A stretch of 39,841 nt of DNA from Bacteroidales bacterium (GTDB lineage: Bacteria > Bacteroidota > Bacteroidia > Bacteroidales > UBA3663), in NCBI GenBank assembly GCA_030526445.1, contig JAUNCV010000001.1, positions 1 to 39,841 on the forward strand. The letters are read 5' to 3'. Of the stretch, positions 1-8,349 are shown in pieces. How positions within the stretch are numbered: the stretch's first letter is position 1; every line of letters starts with the position of its first letter. Under the pieces are notes generated by a model. The model searched no databases. It worked only from the letters and a program-made list of their open reading frames with translations, and was not told the origin of the DNA. Position numbers and translations under genes: made by a program.

Positions 1-900
1 GGTGTTGTCGTCCTCATAGTTTGAGTGCTGCACGGCAAAGATGCTCTCGCAACCGTTTTCGTTCTCCTCCATGAAGATGTCGCCAAAGTCGGCCTCATAG
101 CCATAAAGACCAGTAGACATAACATAGCCGGTGAGCTCGATAACCTTCTGCATATCCTGCTTGTTGACATGGGCATAGCCGGTGTTCTGCTCGTAGCCAT
201 CGCCATAGCCACGGGTCAGATAGCACTTGGCAAGCATGGCAGCAGCTGCAGCTTTGTTGGCTCGGGTGATATCTTTCTTATAAGAGGTAGGAAGCACCTC
301 ATAAGCAGCCTGGAAATCGTCGATGACCTTCTGCATCAGCTCTTCATGGCTGAGGTTGTTGCTGGTCTGCTCCTGTGCTGCATTGCGAAGCACCTCTTCG
401 TCGATATAAGGAACCTTATACCAGAGCTGAATGAGCTTGAAGTAGAAATGGCCACGAAGGAAGCGAACCTCACCCATGCGCTGCTTGGAGAGTTCGGCAC
501 CGAGTTTCTCTTCGCCCTTGTCTTGCAACGACATGATGGCACGGTTGCAACGAGAGATGGCGCAATAGAGACGATACCAGAGTTCGTCCATGTGATCGGG
601 CTGTGAAGCGGTAAGGTTTGACCATACCTCAACAGGGTGATAGTTGGTGTCGGTAGTACCCGAACCGCCCTTCATGGCGTCATCGCTTGAGAGTGAGCCA
701 TAAGGCCAGAGGTTGAATGGGTAGTTGTACCAGTCGGCTCCAAGTGATGCATAGGCTGCAGTGACCATGGCGTCTGGATCATCGAATGCCAGTTCCTCAT
801 CAACGATGCCAGAAGGCTTTACCTCGAGGAAATCGTCGCAGCTGCTCATAGTGAGAGAGGCAGCCAGGGCAAGGGTTCCAAAAATATAATGAGTTTTCAT
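1..900 (-). CDS. SusD-like outer-membrane lipoprotein (susD1), 3' end off window
   Basis: SusD proteins are surface glycan-binding lipoproteins that cap a SusC transporter and hand it oligosaccharides. The reading frame starts at the ATG at 900 and stays open to base 1, giving 300 residues; a full SusD is about 550, so roughly half is missing. The start is MKTHYIFGTLALAASL followed by a lipobox ending in Cys21 (TMSSC) and DDFLE, the usual SusD mature start. The AAYASLG segment and the helical region with MRFLRG-like GEVRFLRGHFYFKL are typical of the SusD/RagB TPR fold. It lies 144 bp downstream of susC1 and should be cotranscribed with it. Its substrate cannot be read from the sequence; the neighbouring alpha-galactosidase suggests alpha-galactosides. 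Family assignment is firm. Confidence 0.93.
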   Translation of the reverse strand, partial: MKTHYIFGTLALAASLTMSSCDDFLEVKPSGIVDEELAFDDPDAMVTAAYASLGADWYNYPFNLWPYGSLSSDDAMKGGSGTTDTNYHPVEVWSNLTASQPDHMDELWYRLYCAISRCNRAIMSLQDKGEEKLGAELSKQRMGEVRFLRGHFYFKLIQLWYKVPYIDEEVLRNAAQEQTSNNLSHEELMQKVIDDFQAAYEVLPTSYKKDITRANKAAAAAMLAKCYLTRGYGDGYEQNTGYAHVNKQDMQKVIELTGYVMSTGLYGYEADFGDIFMEENENGCESIFAVQHSNYEDDNT

Positions 901-922
901 ATGTAGTCGTTTTATGTTATAA

Positions 923-1026
923 TGTTGTTTTGTTGTTTCGCTTTGCTCGTTGTTTTGTTGTTTTGTTGTCCCGTTGTTTCATTCCGCTCTGAGACCAAGA
1001 ACAAAACAACTTATAACCAAGAACAA
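923..1026 (-). repeat. CAA-rich repetitive leader between susC1 and susD1
   Basis: The 144 bp spacer between susC1 and susD1 is long for a SusCD pair. On the mRNA strand it is dominated by ACAACAAAACAAC repeats (923-980). GTTGTTTTGTT at 949-959 is complementary to AACAAAACAAC at 1000-1010, so a weak hairpin is possible. ACCAAGAACAA occurs twice with a 22 bp period (994-1004, 1016-1026). An A/C-rich unstructured leader could favour SusD translation in a phylum that uses little Shine-Dalgarno pairing, but that is inference. No TAnnTTTG promoter box was seen here. Confidence 0.5.
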
Positions 1027-1044
1027 CAAAGACAACATTAATAT

Positions 1045-4000
1045 TTAGAAGCCAACCTGAAGACCTACGCTGATTGAGGTTGCAATAGGATAGGCAAAAC
1101 CAGGATTCTCAGGATCGGTGCAGGTGAGGCTCTTTGACTTGATGGTGCAGAGGTTGTTGCCGCTCACATAGAGACGTGCATTGCTCAAGTGTGCCTTCTC
1201 GAGAAGTTCCTGGTCGAAAGTGTAGCCCAACTGGAGGGTACGAAGCTTGAGGTAAGAACCATTTTCGACAAAGTAGCTTGATCGACGACCCTCGTCACCA
1301 GTGTTGTTGGTGGTAAGAGCAGGAATCTTGCTGTGGGTGTTGTCGGTGGTCCAAGCACCCAGCATGCGGTTGCCCTTATTAGAGCCTGGGTCGGTGAGGC
1401 TGAAGAAGTCGGTCTGGAACTTCTGGTTGTTGTAAACATCGACACCAGCTACACCCTGCCAGAACATCTGGAAGTCGAAGCCCTTGTAGTCGAGGTTGAC
1501 GGTGAGACCGTAAGAGAAGTCGGGCACTGGGTTGTAGATCCAGGTCTGGTCAAGGCTGTTGATAACGCCATTGCCATCGAGGTCGGCATACTTCAAACCA
1601 CCCAGACGGGCATTCTCCTGACCTGAGCAGAGAACTTCCTCCTTGCTCTGGAAGAGACCCTCGGCTACATAACCTACCATAGAGCCATAAGGCATCTTGG
1701 CCTGTACGATGTTCTGGGTAGCGGTGTGCTCGTAAGAACCGGTGGTGGTGAGAGGCAACCAGGTTACCTTGTTGCGGAAGAAGTCGAGGTTGCCATTGAC
1801 GCTATAGCCAAGGCCGAAAGAGGTTTTGTTGCGATAGCCCAAAGTGAACTCCATACCGATGTTGCGAAGAGATGGACCATTCTGCCAAGAAGAACCGCCC
1901 TCGCCTACAGAACCCAAGTAAGCAGGATTGATGAGCATGTCTTTAACATCCTTGATATAGGCATCGACAGTGCCGAAGAGAGAGTTGTCGAAGAGGGCGA
2001 AGTCGAGACCTGCATTCCACTGCTCTGCAGTTTCCCATTTGAGGTTGTCATTGCCAGTGCTCTGTACGCGATAACCGCTCTCGAACATACCCGACTGGGC
2101 ACCGAGGAAGTCATAGGCGGTCGATTCCTGACGGCCTGTACCGTAATCGGCAATATATATAGTGTAACGTGCTGCATTGTCGATGGCCTGATTACCGGTC
2201 TGACCCCATGAGGCGCGAAGCTTCAGGTCGGTAAGCCAGTCGGCCTTGATGTGCTTTGAAAGACGGTAGCCGAGTGAGGCGGCTGGGAAGGTACCGTAAC
2301 GATTGTTCTTACCAAAGCGACTCGAACCGTCGCGACGGATGGTGAACGAAGCGAGGAGCTGATCGTTCCAGTTGTAGTCGGCCTTACCAAAGAATGAAAC
2401 GAGGGTGTAACCTACATTAGCGCCATAGAGATGTTGAGTGCCAGTGGCGGCATTAGGCCACATATAGAGTTTGTTCTCGATAGCAAAGCCTTCGGCAGAG
2501 CCATTGATGTTGATGTAGTTTTGCTTGTAGAGCTCGAAACCACCCAAAACGCTGAGGGTATGATTTTCGGGCAGTGGCACAAGATAGTTGGCGGTGTTCG
2601 ACCAGTTCCACTTCATGTCGTTGGTCTGGTCAACACGGGTGCTGGCGGTCTCCTCCTTAACGATGTCGGAAACGAAGGTGTAGGTCATCGAGTGGATGAA
2701 GTTGGCATTGTAGTCGATACCGAAGTTTGAACGGAGATCGAGACCCTTGACAGGCTTGATGTTGATATAGCCGTTGCCAAAGATGCGCCACATGGTGAGA
2801 CGGTTATCACGGTTGTAGTAGAGCTCGCGCATTGGGTTCTGACGGTCGCTCATGCCACCTACAGGGCCACCATAGGTCTTGCCATCGTCTTCGAACACAG
2901 GTACGGTTGGAGACATCTTGAGAGCGTTCTCGAGTGGAGCGCAATCAACCTGGTCGCTATAGGTGAGGGTGAGGTTCTCGCCTGCAGTGACATACTTATT
3001 GATATTATAAGTAGAGTTGAGACGAACAGCGATGTTCTCGAAGTCGGTATATTTGAGCACACCATCGGCCTTCTTGTAACCGATGCTGAGCATCTGAGAG
3101 CCCTTCTCTGAACCATGGCTCAGGCTGAGGTCATAGTTCTGGGTCATGCCCACACGACTGATCTGGTCGAGCCAGTCGGTATCGCTCAGACGCATGGTCT
3201 GCTTGGCGTTGATATACTGGCCATTGCCATAGAGGCCGGCCACGGTATAGTTCTTATAAGAAGAGGTAGCAGGATCCCATGCAGTGATGCCGAAGCCATT
3301 GGCTGCATTAAGATTCAGGCCATAGTTAGAGGCATAAACCACAGGATCGATGCCATCGTTGAGGGCAGCCTGAGCCATGGTGGTGGCATACTGCTCAGTG
3401 TTGCAGAGCTCCATCTTCGACTGGCCGTTGTAGAAAGAGGCAGTAGCAGAAGCCGAGAAGTCGATCTTGATTTTCTGATCCTTCTTGCCCTGCTTGGTGG
3501 TGATGATGATGACACCATTGGCAGCACGGCTACCATAAATAGAGGCAGAGGCAGCATCCTTGAGCACCTGCATGCTCTCGATATCGTTGGCATTGAGTGT
3601 GTTCAGACCATTGGTGGTAGGCACACCATCGATAACATAAAGAGGATCCTGATTAGAGTTGAAAGAACCGATGCCACGAATGCGGATGGTAGCGGTACCA
3701 GAAGGAGAACCATTGGTGGTGACAGTCATACCTGCAACCTTACCTTGAAGAGCGCGCATAGGGTCGGTGCTGCTCGAGGTCTTCATCTCCTTGGTCGATA
3801 CTACAGCTACCGAACCGGTGAGGTCGGCCTTGCGCTGGGTGGTGTAACCGGTTACGACCATCTCTTCGAGCATCTCGGCATTCTCGCTGAGAAGCACCTC
3901 CATCTTGGCCTGGGCAGCCAGGGTCTGGGTGGTGTAACCAATGTAGCTGATTTGTAACTGGGCACCTTTCTGAACATTGAGTTCGAAGTTGCCATCGATG

Positions 4001-4164
4001 TCTGTGATGGTACCGTTCTGAGTACCTACTTCTAGAATGCTGGCTCCGGTGATGGGTTCACCAAAGCCTTTGTCGAGTACCGTTCCCTGCACACGCAAAG
4101 TCTGGGCCAAAGCCAGCACTGTGGTGCAAAGAATCATGGTAGCGATCAGAAGCAATCGTTTCAT
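1045..4164 (-). CDS. SusC-like TonB-dependent transporter (susC1)
   Basis: This is an outer-membrane TonB-dependent oligosaccharide importer of the SusC/RagA family, 1039 residues, a normal length. Residues 1-20 are a signal peptide (MKRLLLIATMILCTTVLALA). Residues 25-100 form a carboxypeptidase-regulatory-like domain (GTVLDKGFGEPITGASI, then DGNFEL). The plug follows, with YVIDGVPT and the SusC signature SIYGSRAANGVIIITTK near residues 205-230. The rest is a beta-barrel ending in the aromatic terminus SVGLQVGF. It heads a unit with susD1 and has its own promoter (4240-4247) and an upstream inverted repeat (4286-4316). It is the second SusC on this strand, so the locus has two transport units. 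The imported glycan cannot be determined from sequence; alpha-galactosides are inferred from the GH36 nearby. Confidence 0.96.
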   Translation of the reverse strand: MKRLLLIATMILCTTVLALAQTLRVQGTVLDKGFGEPITGASILEVGTQNGTITDIDGNFELNVQKGAQLQISYIGYTTQTLAAQAKMEVLLSENAEMLEEMVVTGYTTQRKADLTGSVAVVSTKEMKTSSSTDPMRALQGKVAGMTVTTNGSPSGTATIRIRGIGSFNSNQDPLYVIDGVPTTNGLNTLNANDIESMQVLKDAASASIYGSRAANGVIIITTKQGKKDQKIKIDFSASATASFYNGQSKMELCNTEQYATTMAQAALNDGIDPVVYASNYGLNLNAANGFGITAWDPATSSYKNYTVAGLYGNGQYINAKQTMRLSDTDWLDQISRVGMTQNYDLSLSHGSEKGSQMLSIGYKKADGVLKYTDFENIAVRLNSTYNINKYVTAGENLTLTYSDQVDCAPLENALKMSPTVPVFEDDGKTYGGPVGGMSDRQNPMRELYYNRDNRLTMWRIFGNGYINIKPVKGLDLRSNFGIDYNANFIHSMTYTFVSDIVKEETASTRVDQTNDMKWNWSNTANYLVPLPENHTLSVLGGFELYKQNYININGSAEGFAIENKLYMWPNAATGTQHLYGANVGYTLVSFFGKADYNWNDQLLASFTIRRDGSSRFGKNNRYGTFPAASLGYRLSKHIKADWLTDLKLRASWGQTGNQAIDNAARYTIYIADYGTGRQESTAYDFLGAQSGMFESGYRVQSTGNDNLKWETAEQWNAGLDFALFDNSLFGTVDAYIKDVKDMLINPAYLGSVGEGGSSWQNGPSLRNIGMEFTLGYRNKTSFGLGYSVNGNLDFFRNKVTWLPLTTTGSYEHTATQNIVQAKMPYGSMVGYVAEGLFQSKEEVLCSGQENARLGGLKYADLDGNGVINSLDQTWIYNPVPDFSYGLTVNLDYKGFDFQMFWQGVAGVDVYNNQKFQTDFFSLTDPGSNKGNRMLGAWTTDNTHSKIPALTTNNTGDEGRRSSYFVENGSYLKLRTLQLGYTFDQELLEKAHLSNARLYVSGNNLCTIKSKSLTCTDPENPGFAYPIATSISVGLQVGF

Positions 4165-4239
4165 GTTGGGTGGTTGTTAATGTGTTAATATCACTGAGTT
4201 ATTGTTAGCGTCAATTTCAGAAAACGAATTTTGACGGCA

Positions 4240-4247
4240 CAAAAGTA
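4240..4247 (-). promoter_or_regulatory. -7 promoter box of susC1 (TACTTTTG)
   Basis: On the minus strand TACTTTTG fits the Bacteroidetes -7 consensus TAnnTTTG and lies 75 bp upstream of the susC1 start. No TTG or TTTG -33 element is present 19-21 bp further upstream. That fits a promoter depending on an activator, possibly bound at the inverted repeat 38 bp upstream. Confidence 0.7.
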
Positions 4248-4285
4248 GGTTTTTGCCCTCGAAAAAATGTGTTAGGGACAAAAAA

Positions 4286-4316
4286 ATATGTTGCAAACGG
4301 AATATTTGCAACATAT
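4286..4316. promoter_or_regulatory. 31 bp perfect inverted repeat upstream of susC1: candidate operator and/or terminator
   Basis: The arms are ATATGTTGCAAA (4286-4297) and TTTGCAACATAT (4305-4316) around a 7-base centre. GTTGC and GCAAC are 13 bases apart, the same spacing as in the repeat upstream of susC2. On the minus strand the second arm runs into a T7 tract, so the transcript could also form a terminator for the regulator gene ending at 4357. The similar motif and position at three promoters favour an operator role; the T tract keeps termination open. Confidence 0.6.
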
Positions 4317-4356
4317 CTTGTATCGGATAAAACATTATTGCTAAGGTAACAATAAT

Positions 4357-5967
4357 TCAGTCAGACATACTCTTATATTCTTCAAAACACTTTTCGAAAT
4401 AGGCCACAGAGGAATATCCGACCCGCGAGGCCACCTCGCTTGATTCCAGGCCCTGTTTCAGCAGTTTCTCGGCCTCACTGAAACGCTTGTCGCGTATGAT
4501 ATCGAAAGGTGTGATACCTATTTTCTGCTTCACTTTTCGGTAGAGATGCGACCGGCTCATATCGAGCAGCACACTTAACTGCTCAACACCGAAATCGGCA
4601 TGCTGGTAGTTTTCATCGACCAGTTGATACACTTTTTTAATGAAAGGATCGATTTCAGGAACAGGCTGGACTTTCTTCGGCTGTGCTGGAGAAGACTCCT
4701 GGGGCGAAGCCGACTCTTCCTTTGGAGGCCTTATAGAGGGAAACTCTGGATCGGAAGTCTCGTTCTTGGCCGCATCAAGCAATTGGCGATAGGCCTGCAT
4801 GAGGTGGAAGGTGGACTGCTGTCGCTCACGATAGTTTTTGCGCATGCGCATCATGGTCACGCCAAAGAAGATGACAAAGGCCACCGAAACCACCAGCAGC
4901 ATTCGCTCCACATTGATGCGCCTGAGCAGAGAGAGCTCACGGTCCTGAAGCAGATGCACACGCTTCACCTCGCTGACAGTGGCCATCGAGAGATTGTTGG
5001 CCAACCCGGCTTTGCGGGCATCAATCACGTAGGTGGGCAGAATCTGGTAGTGTTCATAGGGTTCTCCGTTCATGATGGCTACGGCTGTCTTGATAATGAT
5101 ATCTCCTCCTGTTGGATAAAGAATAGAAGCATCGAGAAGCCCCTGTTCGACCCAGGCAATGCCCTGATTGGGACCATAAACCGCATCGGCTCCGATAAAC
5201 AGTGGGCGATCTTCGGGCACAGCCATGCCTTGAGCCTGCCGTGCCTGCATGATCTTGTTATACATGAGGTGTGCTCCCATGGCCATATAGTCATTGTGGC
5301 CAAAGACCGCCTTGAGGTTGGGATAGAGACGCATGGCCTCCTCCATGCGCACCTGGGCCGAATCGCGTTCCCAGTAGCCACAAACCGAGGCCACAACCTG
5401 GATGGATGGACATTGCTTCAGGCCATCGAAGAAACCCTGATGACGACCCTCGACAGGTGAAGAGCCATCGCGTCCCCTGATTTCGAGCACCTCTCCCCCG
5501 TCGGGCAACAAGCTGATGAGCACCTGGGCCGCCTGATAGCCTACGGCATAGTTGTCGCCACCAATGAAGGCATCTTGCAGGTTGCCCACAGCCCTTCGTT
5601 CGGCCACTATGACAGGAATCTGCTTCTCTTTGGCTTTCTTGATGAGCCTGGCTCCATTGACAGAGTCGGTGGGAGCAATGACCAAAAGGTCGATGCCGGC
5701 ATTGAGCAGGCTATCTACATCATGATCTTGTTTCTGTGGATTTTCTTGTGCATTGCAGAAGTCGAAGGTGATGTCGTGGTGAAAGATGGCCTCTCGACGC
5801 ATCTCGTCATTCATCTTGTCGCGCCATTGATCACCTGCACATTGTGATACACCTATGTGTATAGATGGGTTATCCTGCGAGGTGAAGTCCTCGCAGGAAT
5901 TAAGGGTGATGCCACTGCTAAGAGCGGCCATAACAAATAAACAGTCCCAAAGGGAAGAAATTTTCAT
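4357..5967 (-). CDS. Membrane-bound AraC regulator with periplasmic sugar-binding sensor, no kinase or receiver
   Basis: A 536-residue transcription factor that probably senses a sugar in the periplasm and activates the neighbouring locus directly. Order: signal or lipoprotein peptide with Cys25; periplasmic-binding domain of the ribose-binding type (about 35-320, with IHIGVSQC, FIGGDN and TGGDIIIKTA); one membrane helix (about 355-374); a Pro/Glu/Ser-rich cytoplasmic linker (376-440); AraC helix-turn-helix domain (about 441-536, with MSRSHLYRKVKQKIG). The sensor is clearly paralogous to that of the hybrid regulator at 15120-17852, but HisKA, HATPase and receiver domains are all absent. It follows the GH36 gene by 33 bp, apparently in the same operon. 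The C-terminus stops about eight residues short of its paralogue. Architecture is directly visible; direct transmembrane signalling is inferred. Confidence 0.9.
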   Translation of the reverse strand: MKISSLWDCLFVMAALSSGITLNSCEDFTSQDNPSIHIGVSQCAGDQWRDKMNDEMRREAIFHHDITFDFCNAQENPQKQDHDVDSLLNAGIDLLVIAPTDSVNGARLIKKAKEKQIPVIVAERRAVGNLQDAFIGGDNYAVGYQAAQVLISLLPDGGEVLEIRGRDGSSPVEGRHQGFFDGLKQCPSIQVVASVCGYWERDSAQVRMEEAMRLYPNLKAVFGHNDYMAMGAHLMYNKIMQARQAQGMAVPEDRPLFIGADAVYGPNQGIAWVEQGLLDASILYPTGGDIIIKTAVAIMNGEPYEHYQILPTYVIDARKAGLANNLSMATVSEVKRVHLLQDRELSLLRRINVERMLLVVSVAFVIFFGVTMMRMRKNYRERQQSTFHLMQAYRQLLDAAKNETSDPEFPSIRPPKEESASPQESSPAQPKKVQPVPEIDPFIKKVYQLVDENYQHADFGVEQLSVLLDMSRSHLYRKVKQKIGITPFDIIRDKRFSEAEKLLKQGLESSEVASRVGYSSVAYFEKCFEEYKSMSD

Positions 5968-6000
5968 AACCGGAAAATTGGTAATTCTGATTTGTGTGAT

Positions 6001-8244
6001 TTATTCGGCAGTCAGTTCGATGACTCGACTGTGCTGGCTCTCCTGAGAGAAGGCATCGAGGCCCACCTTCATGAGATAATCGCCCGAGAAGACCTTTCCA
6101 TTCTCGCTCAGGGTTGAGGCCTCACCCGGCATGAGGTTGATTTCGGCAACCTTATAGCGCTTGGTGGCATCGAGGCCCTGTAGGCGCACCTTCGAGAGAG
6201 GCTCCTTGTAGCGAGGGTGGATATCGTAGGCAAAGAGAACGGCCTTCTGCTGGCTGGCCGAAACATAGTTGACAGCCATGTGATTGCTCTCATAGGGCGA
6301 AACCAAGCGATATTGCTGGCCATCGAGGATAACACCTTGCAGACGATGCCAGTTGGCAACAGCTCCCTGCAGATATTTGATCTCATCGTCATTGAGGTGA
6401 CGCAAGCCGATATCGAAGCCGAGTTTGCACATAGAGGCCACATCGGTGCGGAACTTGACAGAGGCACTGCGATTCCAGTCGGTGACATGGGCACACATGG
6501 CCTTGGCTGGGAAGAACTGGCTGAAGCCCCACTGGATGTAGAGACGCTCGATAGGATCGGTATCGTCAGAACACCAGAATTCTGTGAAATACTTAAGAGC
6601 CTCATAGTCGCAACGGCCACCACCACCCGAACAGAGCATCATAGGGGTGTTGGGGAAATTCTCCTTGACGCGACTCATGACATTATATACGCCTCGCACA
6701 TGATCGACATAGAGATTCGACTGCTTGTCTTTGCAATAGGGGCTATAGATATTGGTGATAGGCGAATTGCAGTCCCACTTGAAATAGCATACGCGCGAAT
6801 CGCCATTGACACTGCCATCGGTGAGAATCTGGGCCACCACCTGATAGACATACTCCTGAACGGCAGGATTGGCCAGATCGAGCACCAGCTGGTTGCGGTA
6901 GTAATAGGTTTCGCGATTGGTCTGGCGAATCACCCAGTCGGGATGCTTCTCGAAGAGATCGGACATGGGATTGACCATTTCGGGCTCGATCCAGATGCCA
7001 AACTTCACACCAGCGGCATCGGCAGCATCGCACAAGGCAGGCACACCTCCAGGAAGCTTGGCATGATTGACCTCCCAGTCGCCCAGACCGGCAGTATCGC
7101 CATTGCGGGCATGGTCGCCATTGCCAAACCAGCCATCATCGAGCAAGAACATATCGACACCCAGGGTCTTGGCCTCTTTCATCAGGTTGGCCAGTTTCTC
7201 CTGATCGAAGTCGAAATAGGTGTTCTCCCAGTTGTTGAGCAACGACATGCGAGGCTTTTCGCCATCGCGCACCTGATACTTGCGGGCCCAGTCATGCAGA
7301 TGGCGCGAACCCAGAGAGGTGCCTTGGTTGCTGATAGTGAAGATAAACTCGGGGGTGGTGAACACCTCGCCAGCCTTGAGCTGGTAGGCTGAGGTATTGG
7401 GGTTGAGGCCTGGCAGGATGCGAAGGGCGCCTACATTGTCAACCTCAAGGGTGTAGCGCCAGTTGCCGGTCCAGCCAATGGTGCCCATTAGCACCTCGCC
7501 CTGCTGTTCGGCTGCAGGCTGACCCAAGCCCACTTCGAAGAAGGGGTGGCTGTGCATGGCAGCACGCGAGCCAAGTTTGGTATCGACCACCTTTTTGCCA
7601 AACTGCAGTTGCTGTGACGACATCTGTGCCTCACGGGCCCAATCGCTCGAAAACTCGGTGAGCCAGTACTGAGGGCGACGGAAATAGAGCATGGCAGAGT
7701 TGACGCTTCGCAACTGAATGCAGCCATTGGGGGCGATGTTACGGGCCTTCTTGTCGGCTTTCTCATGATGCACAATCTCGCTCCAGGTCTTGATGACATC
7801 CTGTTCGGGATAGGCCACATAATGCAGGGTGACCTGAACGGGATAGCGATTGTCGGCCAGGCGGATGATGGTCTCTGTGCCACCCTCAACAGTCCTTTGC
7901 TCATGGCTCTGATAATAAAGATAGGTGGTGGTGTTGCCATCGGTGTGGGTGATATCGATGGCTGGCTCGAAAAACTCTTCGGAGCCACCTGTATTATAGA
8001 CCTCCCAGCCTCGCTGGCAAACCGATCCATCGGAAGCGGCATAGACATCCCAAGGCAGGTGCTGATAGTCGCTCTCGTTAAGCAGACGCTCTCCGAGATA
8101 CACCTGATAAAGACGGTTGTTGGGGCCTACCTTGAGCACCAGGTCGGTGCTGTTGGTGCGGATGGGAATCACCTCGTTGGCCGCAAAGGCTGCAGTGGCA
8201 GAGCAAGAGAGCAGTGCCAGGGAGGAAAGCAATAGATGTTTCAT
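6001..8244 (-). CDS. GH36 alpha-galactosidase
   Basis: Hydrolyses terminal alpha-1,6-galactosyl residues from melibiose, raffinose-family oligosaccharides or galactomannan fragments. The protein is 747 residues from the ATG at 8244, chosen because it begins MKHLLLSSLALLSCSATAAFA, a clear signal peptide; an in-frame start at 8349 would bury that signal behind 35 residues. Cleavage could be by signal peptidase I after AFA or by the lipoprotein route at Cys14 (LLSC). GH36 hallmarks are FLLDDGWFG (366-374), the KWDCN motif with predicted nucleophile Asp491, and WCSDDTDPIERL with the acid/base Asp at 560 or 561. It follows susD2 (105 bp) and precedes the kinase-less regulator. Family call is firm; the natural substrate is inferred. 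Confidence 0.94.
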   Translation of the reverse strand: MKHLLLSSLALLSCSATAAFAANEVIPIRTNSTDLVLKVGPNNRLYQVYLGERLLNESDYQHLPWDVYAASDGSVCQRGWEVYNTGGSEEFFEPAIDITHTDGNTTTYLYYQSHEQRTVEGGTETIIRLADNRYPVQVTLHYVAYPEQDVIKTWSEIVHHEKADKKARNIAPNGCIQLRSVNSAMLYFRRPQYWLTEFSSDWAREAQMSSQQLQFGKKVVDTKLGSRAAMHSHPFFEVGLGQPAAEQQGEVLMGTIGWTGNWRYTLEVDNVGALRILPGLNPNTSAYQLKAGEVFTTPEFIFTISNQGTSLGSRHLHDWARKYQVRDGEKPRMSLLNNWENTYFDFDQEKLANLMKEAKTLGVDMFLLDDGWFGNGDHARNGDTAGLGDWEVNHAKLPGGVPALCDAADAAGVKFGIWIEPEMVNPMSDLFEKHPDWVIRQTNRETYYYRNQLVLDLANPAVQEYVYQVVAQILTDGSVNGDSRVCYFKWDCNSPITNIYSPYCKDKQSNLYVDHVRGVYNVMSRVKENFPNTPMMLCSGGGGRCDYEALKYFTEFWCSDDTDPIERLYIQWGFSQFFPAKAMCAHVTDWNRSASVKFRTDVASMCKLGFDIGLRHLNDDEIKYLQGAVANWHRLQGVILDGQQYRLVSPYESNHMAVNYVSASQQKAVLFAYDIHPRYKEPLSKVRLQGLDATKRYKVAEINLMPGEASTLSENGKVFSGDYLMKVGLDAFSQESQHSRVIELTAE

Positions 8245-8292
8245 TGTTATAGAGTAGTTTTTGATGAAAAGACTGAGGTTAGCTGGAAAACC

Positions 8293-8323
8293 GATGACTA
8301 CCAGCCTGAAACTGGTAGCCATC
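8293..8323 (-). other. Intercistronic stem-loop between susD2 and the alpha-galactosidase
   Basis: GATGGCTACCAG and CTGGTAGTCATC (mRNA sense) can pair over 12 positions, one of them G-U, around a 7-base loop. No T tract follows on the minus strand, so it is not a classical terminator. It could stabilise the upstream susCD message or reduce read-through into the enzyme gene; this is inference. Confidence 0.55.
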
Positions 8324-8349
8324 AACAAACTTAAACACACATAACACAA

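Noticed and set aside
25..606. Long plus-strand reading frame across the left edge
   Set aside because: It is the antisense shadow of susD1, whose frame has a lipoprotein signal and family motifs.
3115..3957. 280-codon plus-strand frame inside susC1
   Set aside because: Antisense shadow: no recognisable domain, and it lies wholly within the conserved plug-encoding region of susC1.
5970..5979. CCGGAAAATT before the membrane regulator, identical to the centre of the susC2 repeat (13392-13401)
   Set aside because: The flanking GTTGC/GCAAC arms are absent, so it is probably chance.
6217..7392. 391-codon plus-strand frame inside the alpha-galactosidase
   Set aside because: Antisense shadow; the minus strand carries the GH36 catalytic motifs here and the frame has no promoter or start context.
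8245..8349. 35-residue upstream extension of the alpha-galactosidase
   Set aside because: It would place residues before a clear signal peptide and runs through the intercistronic stem-loop.
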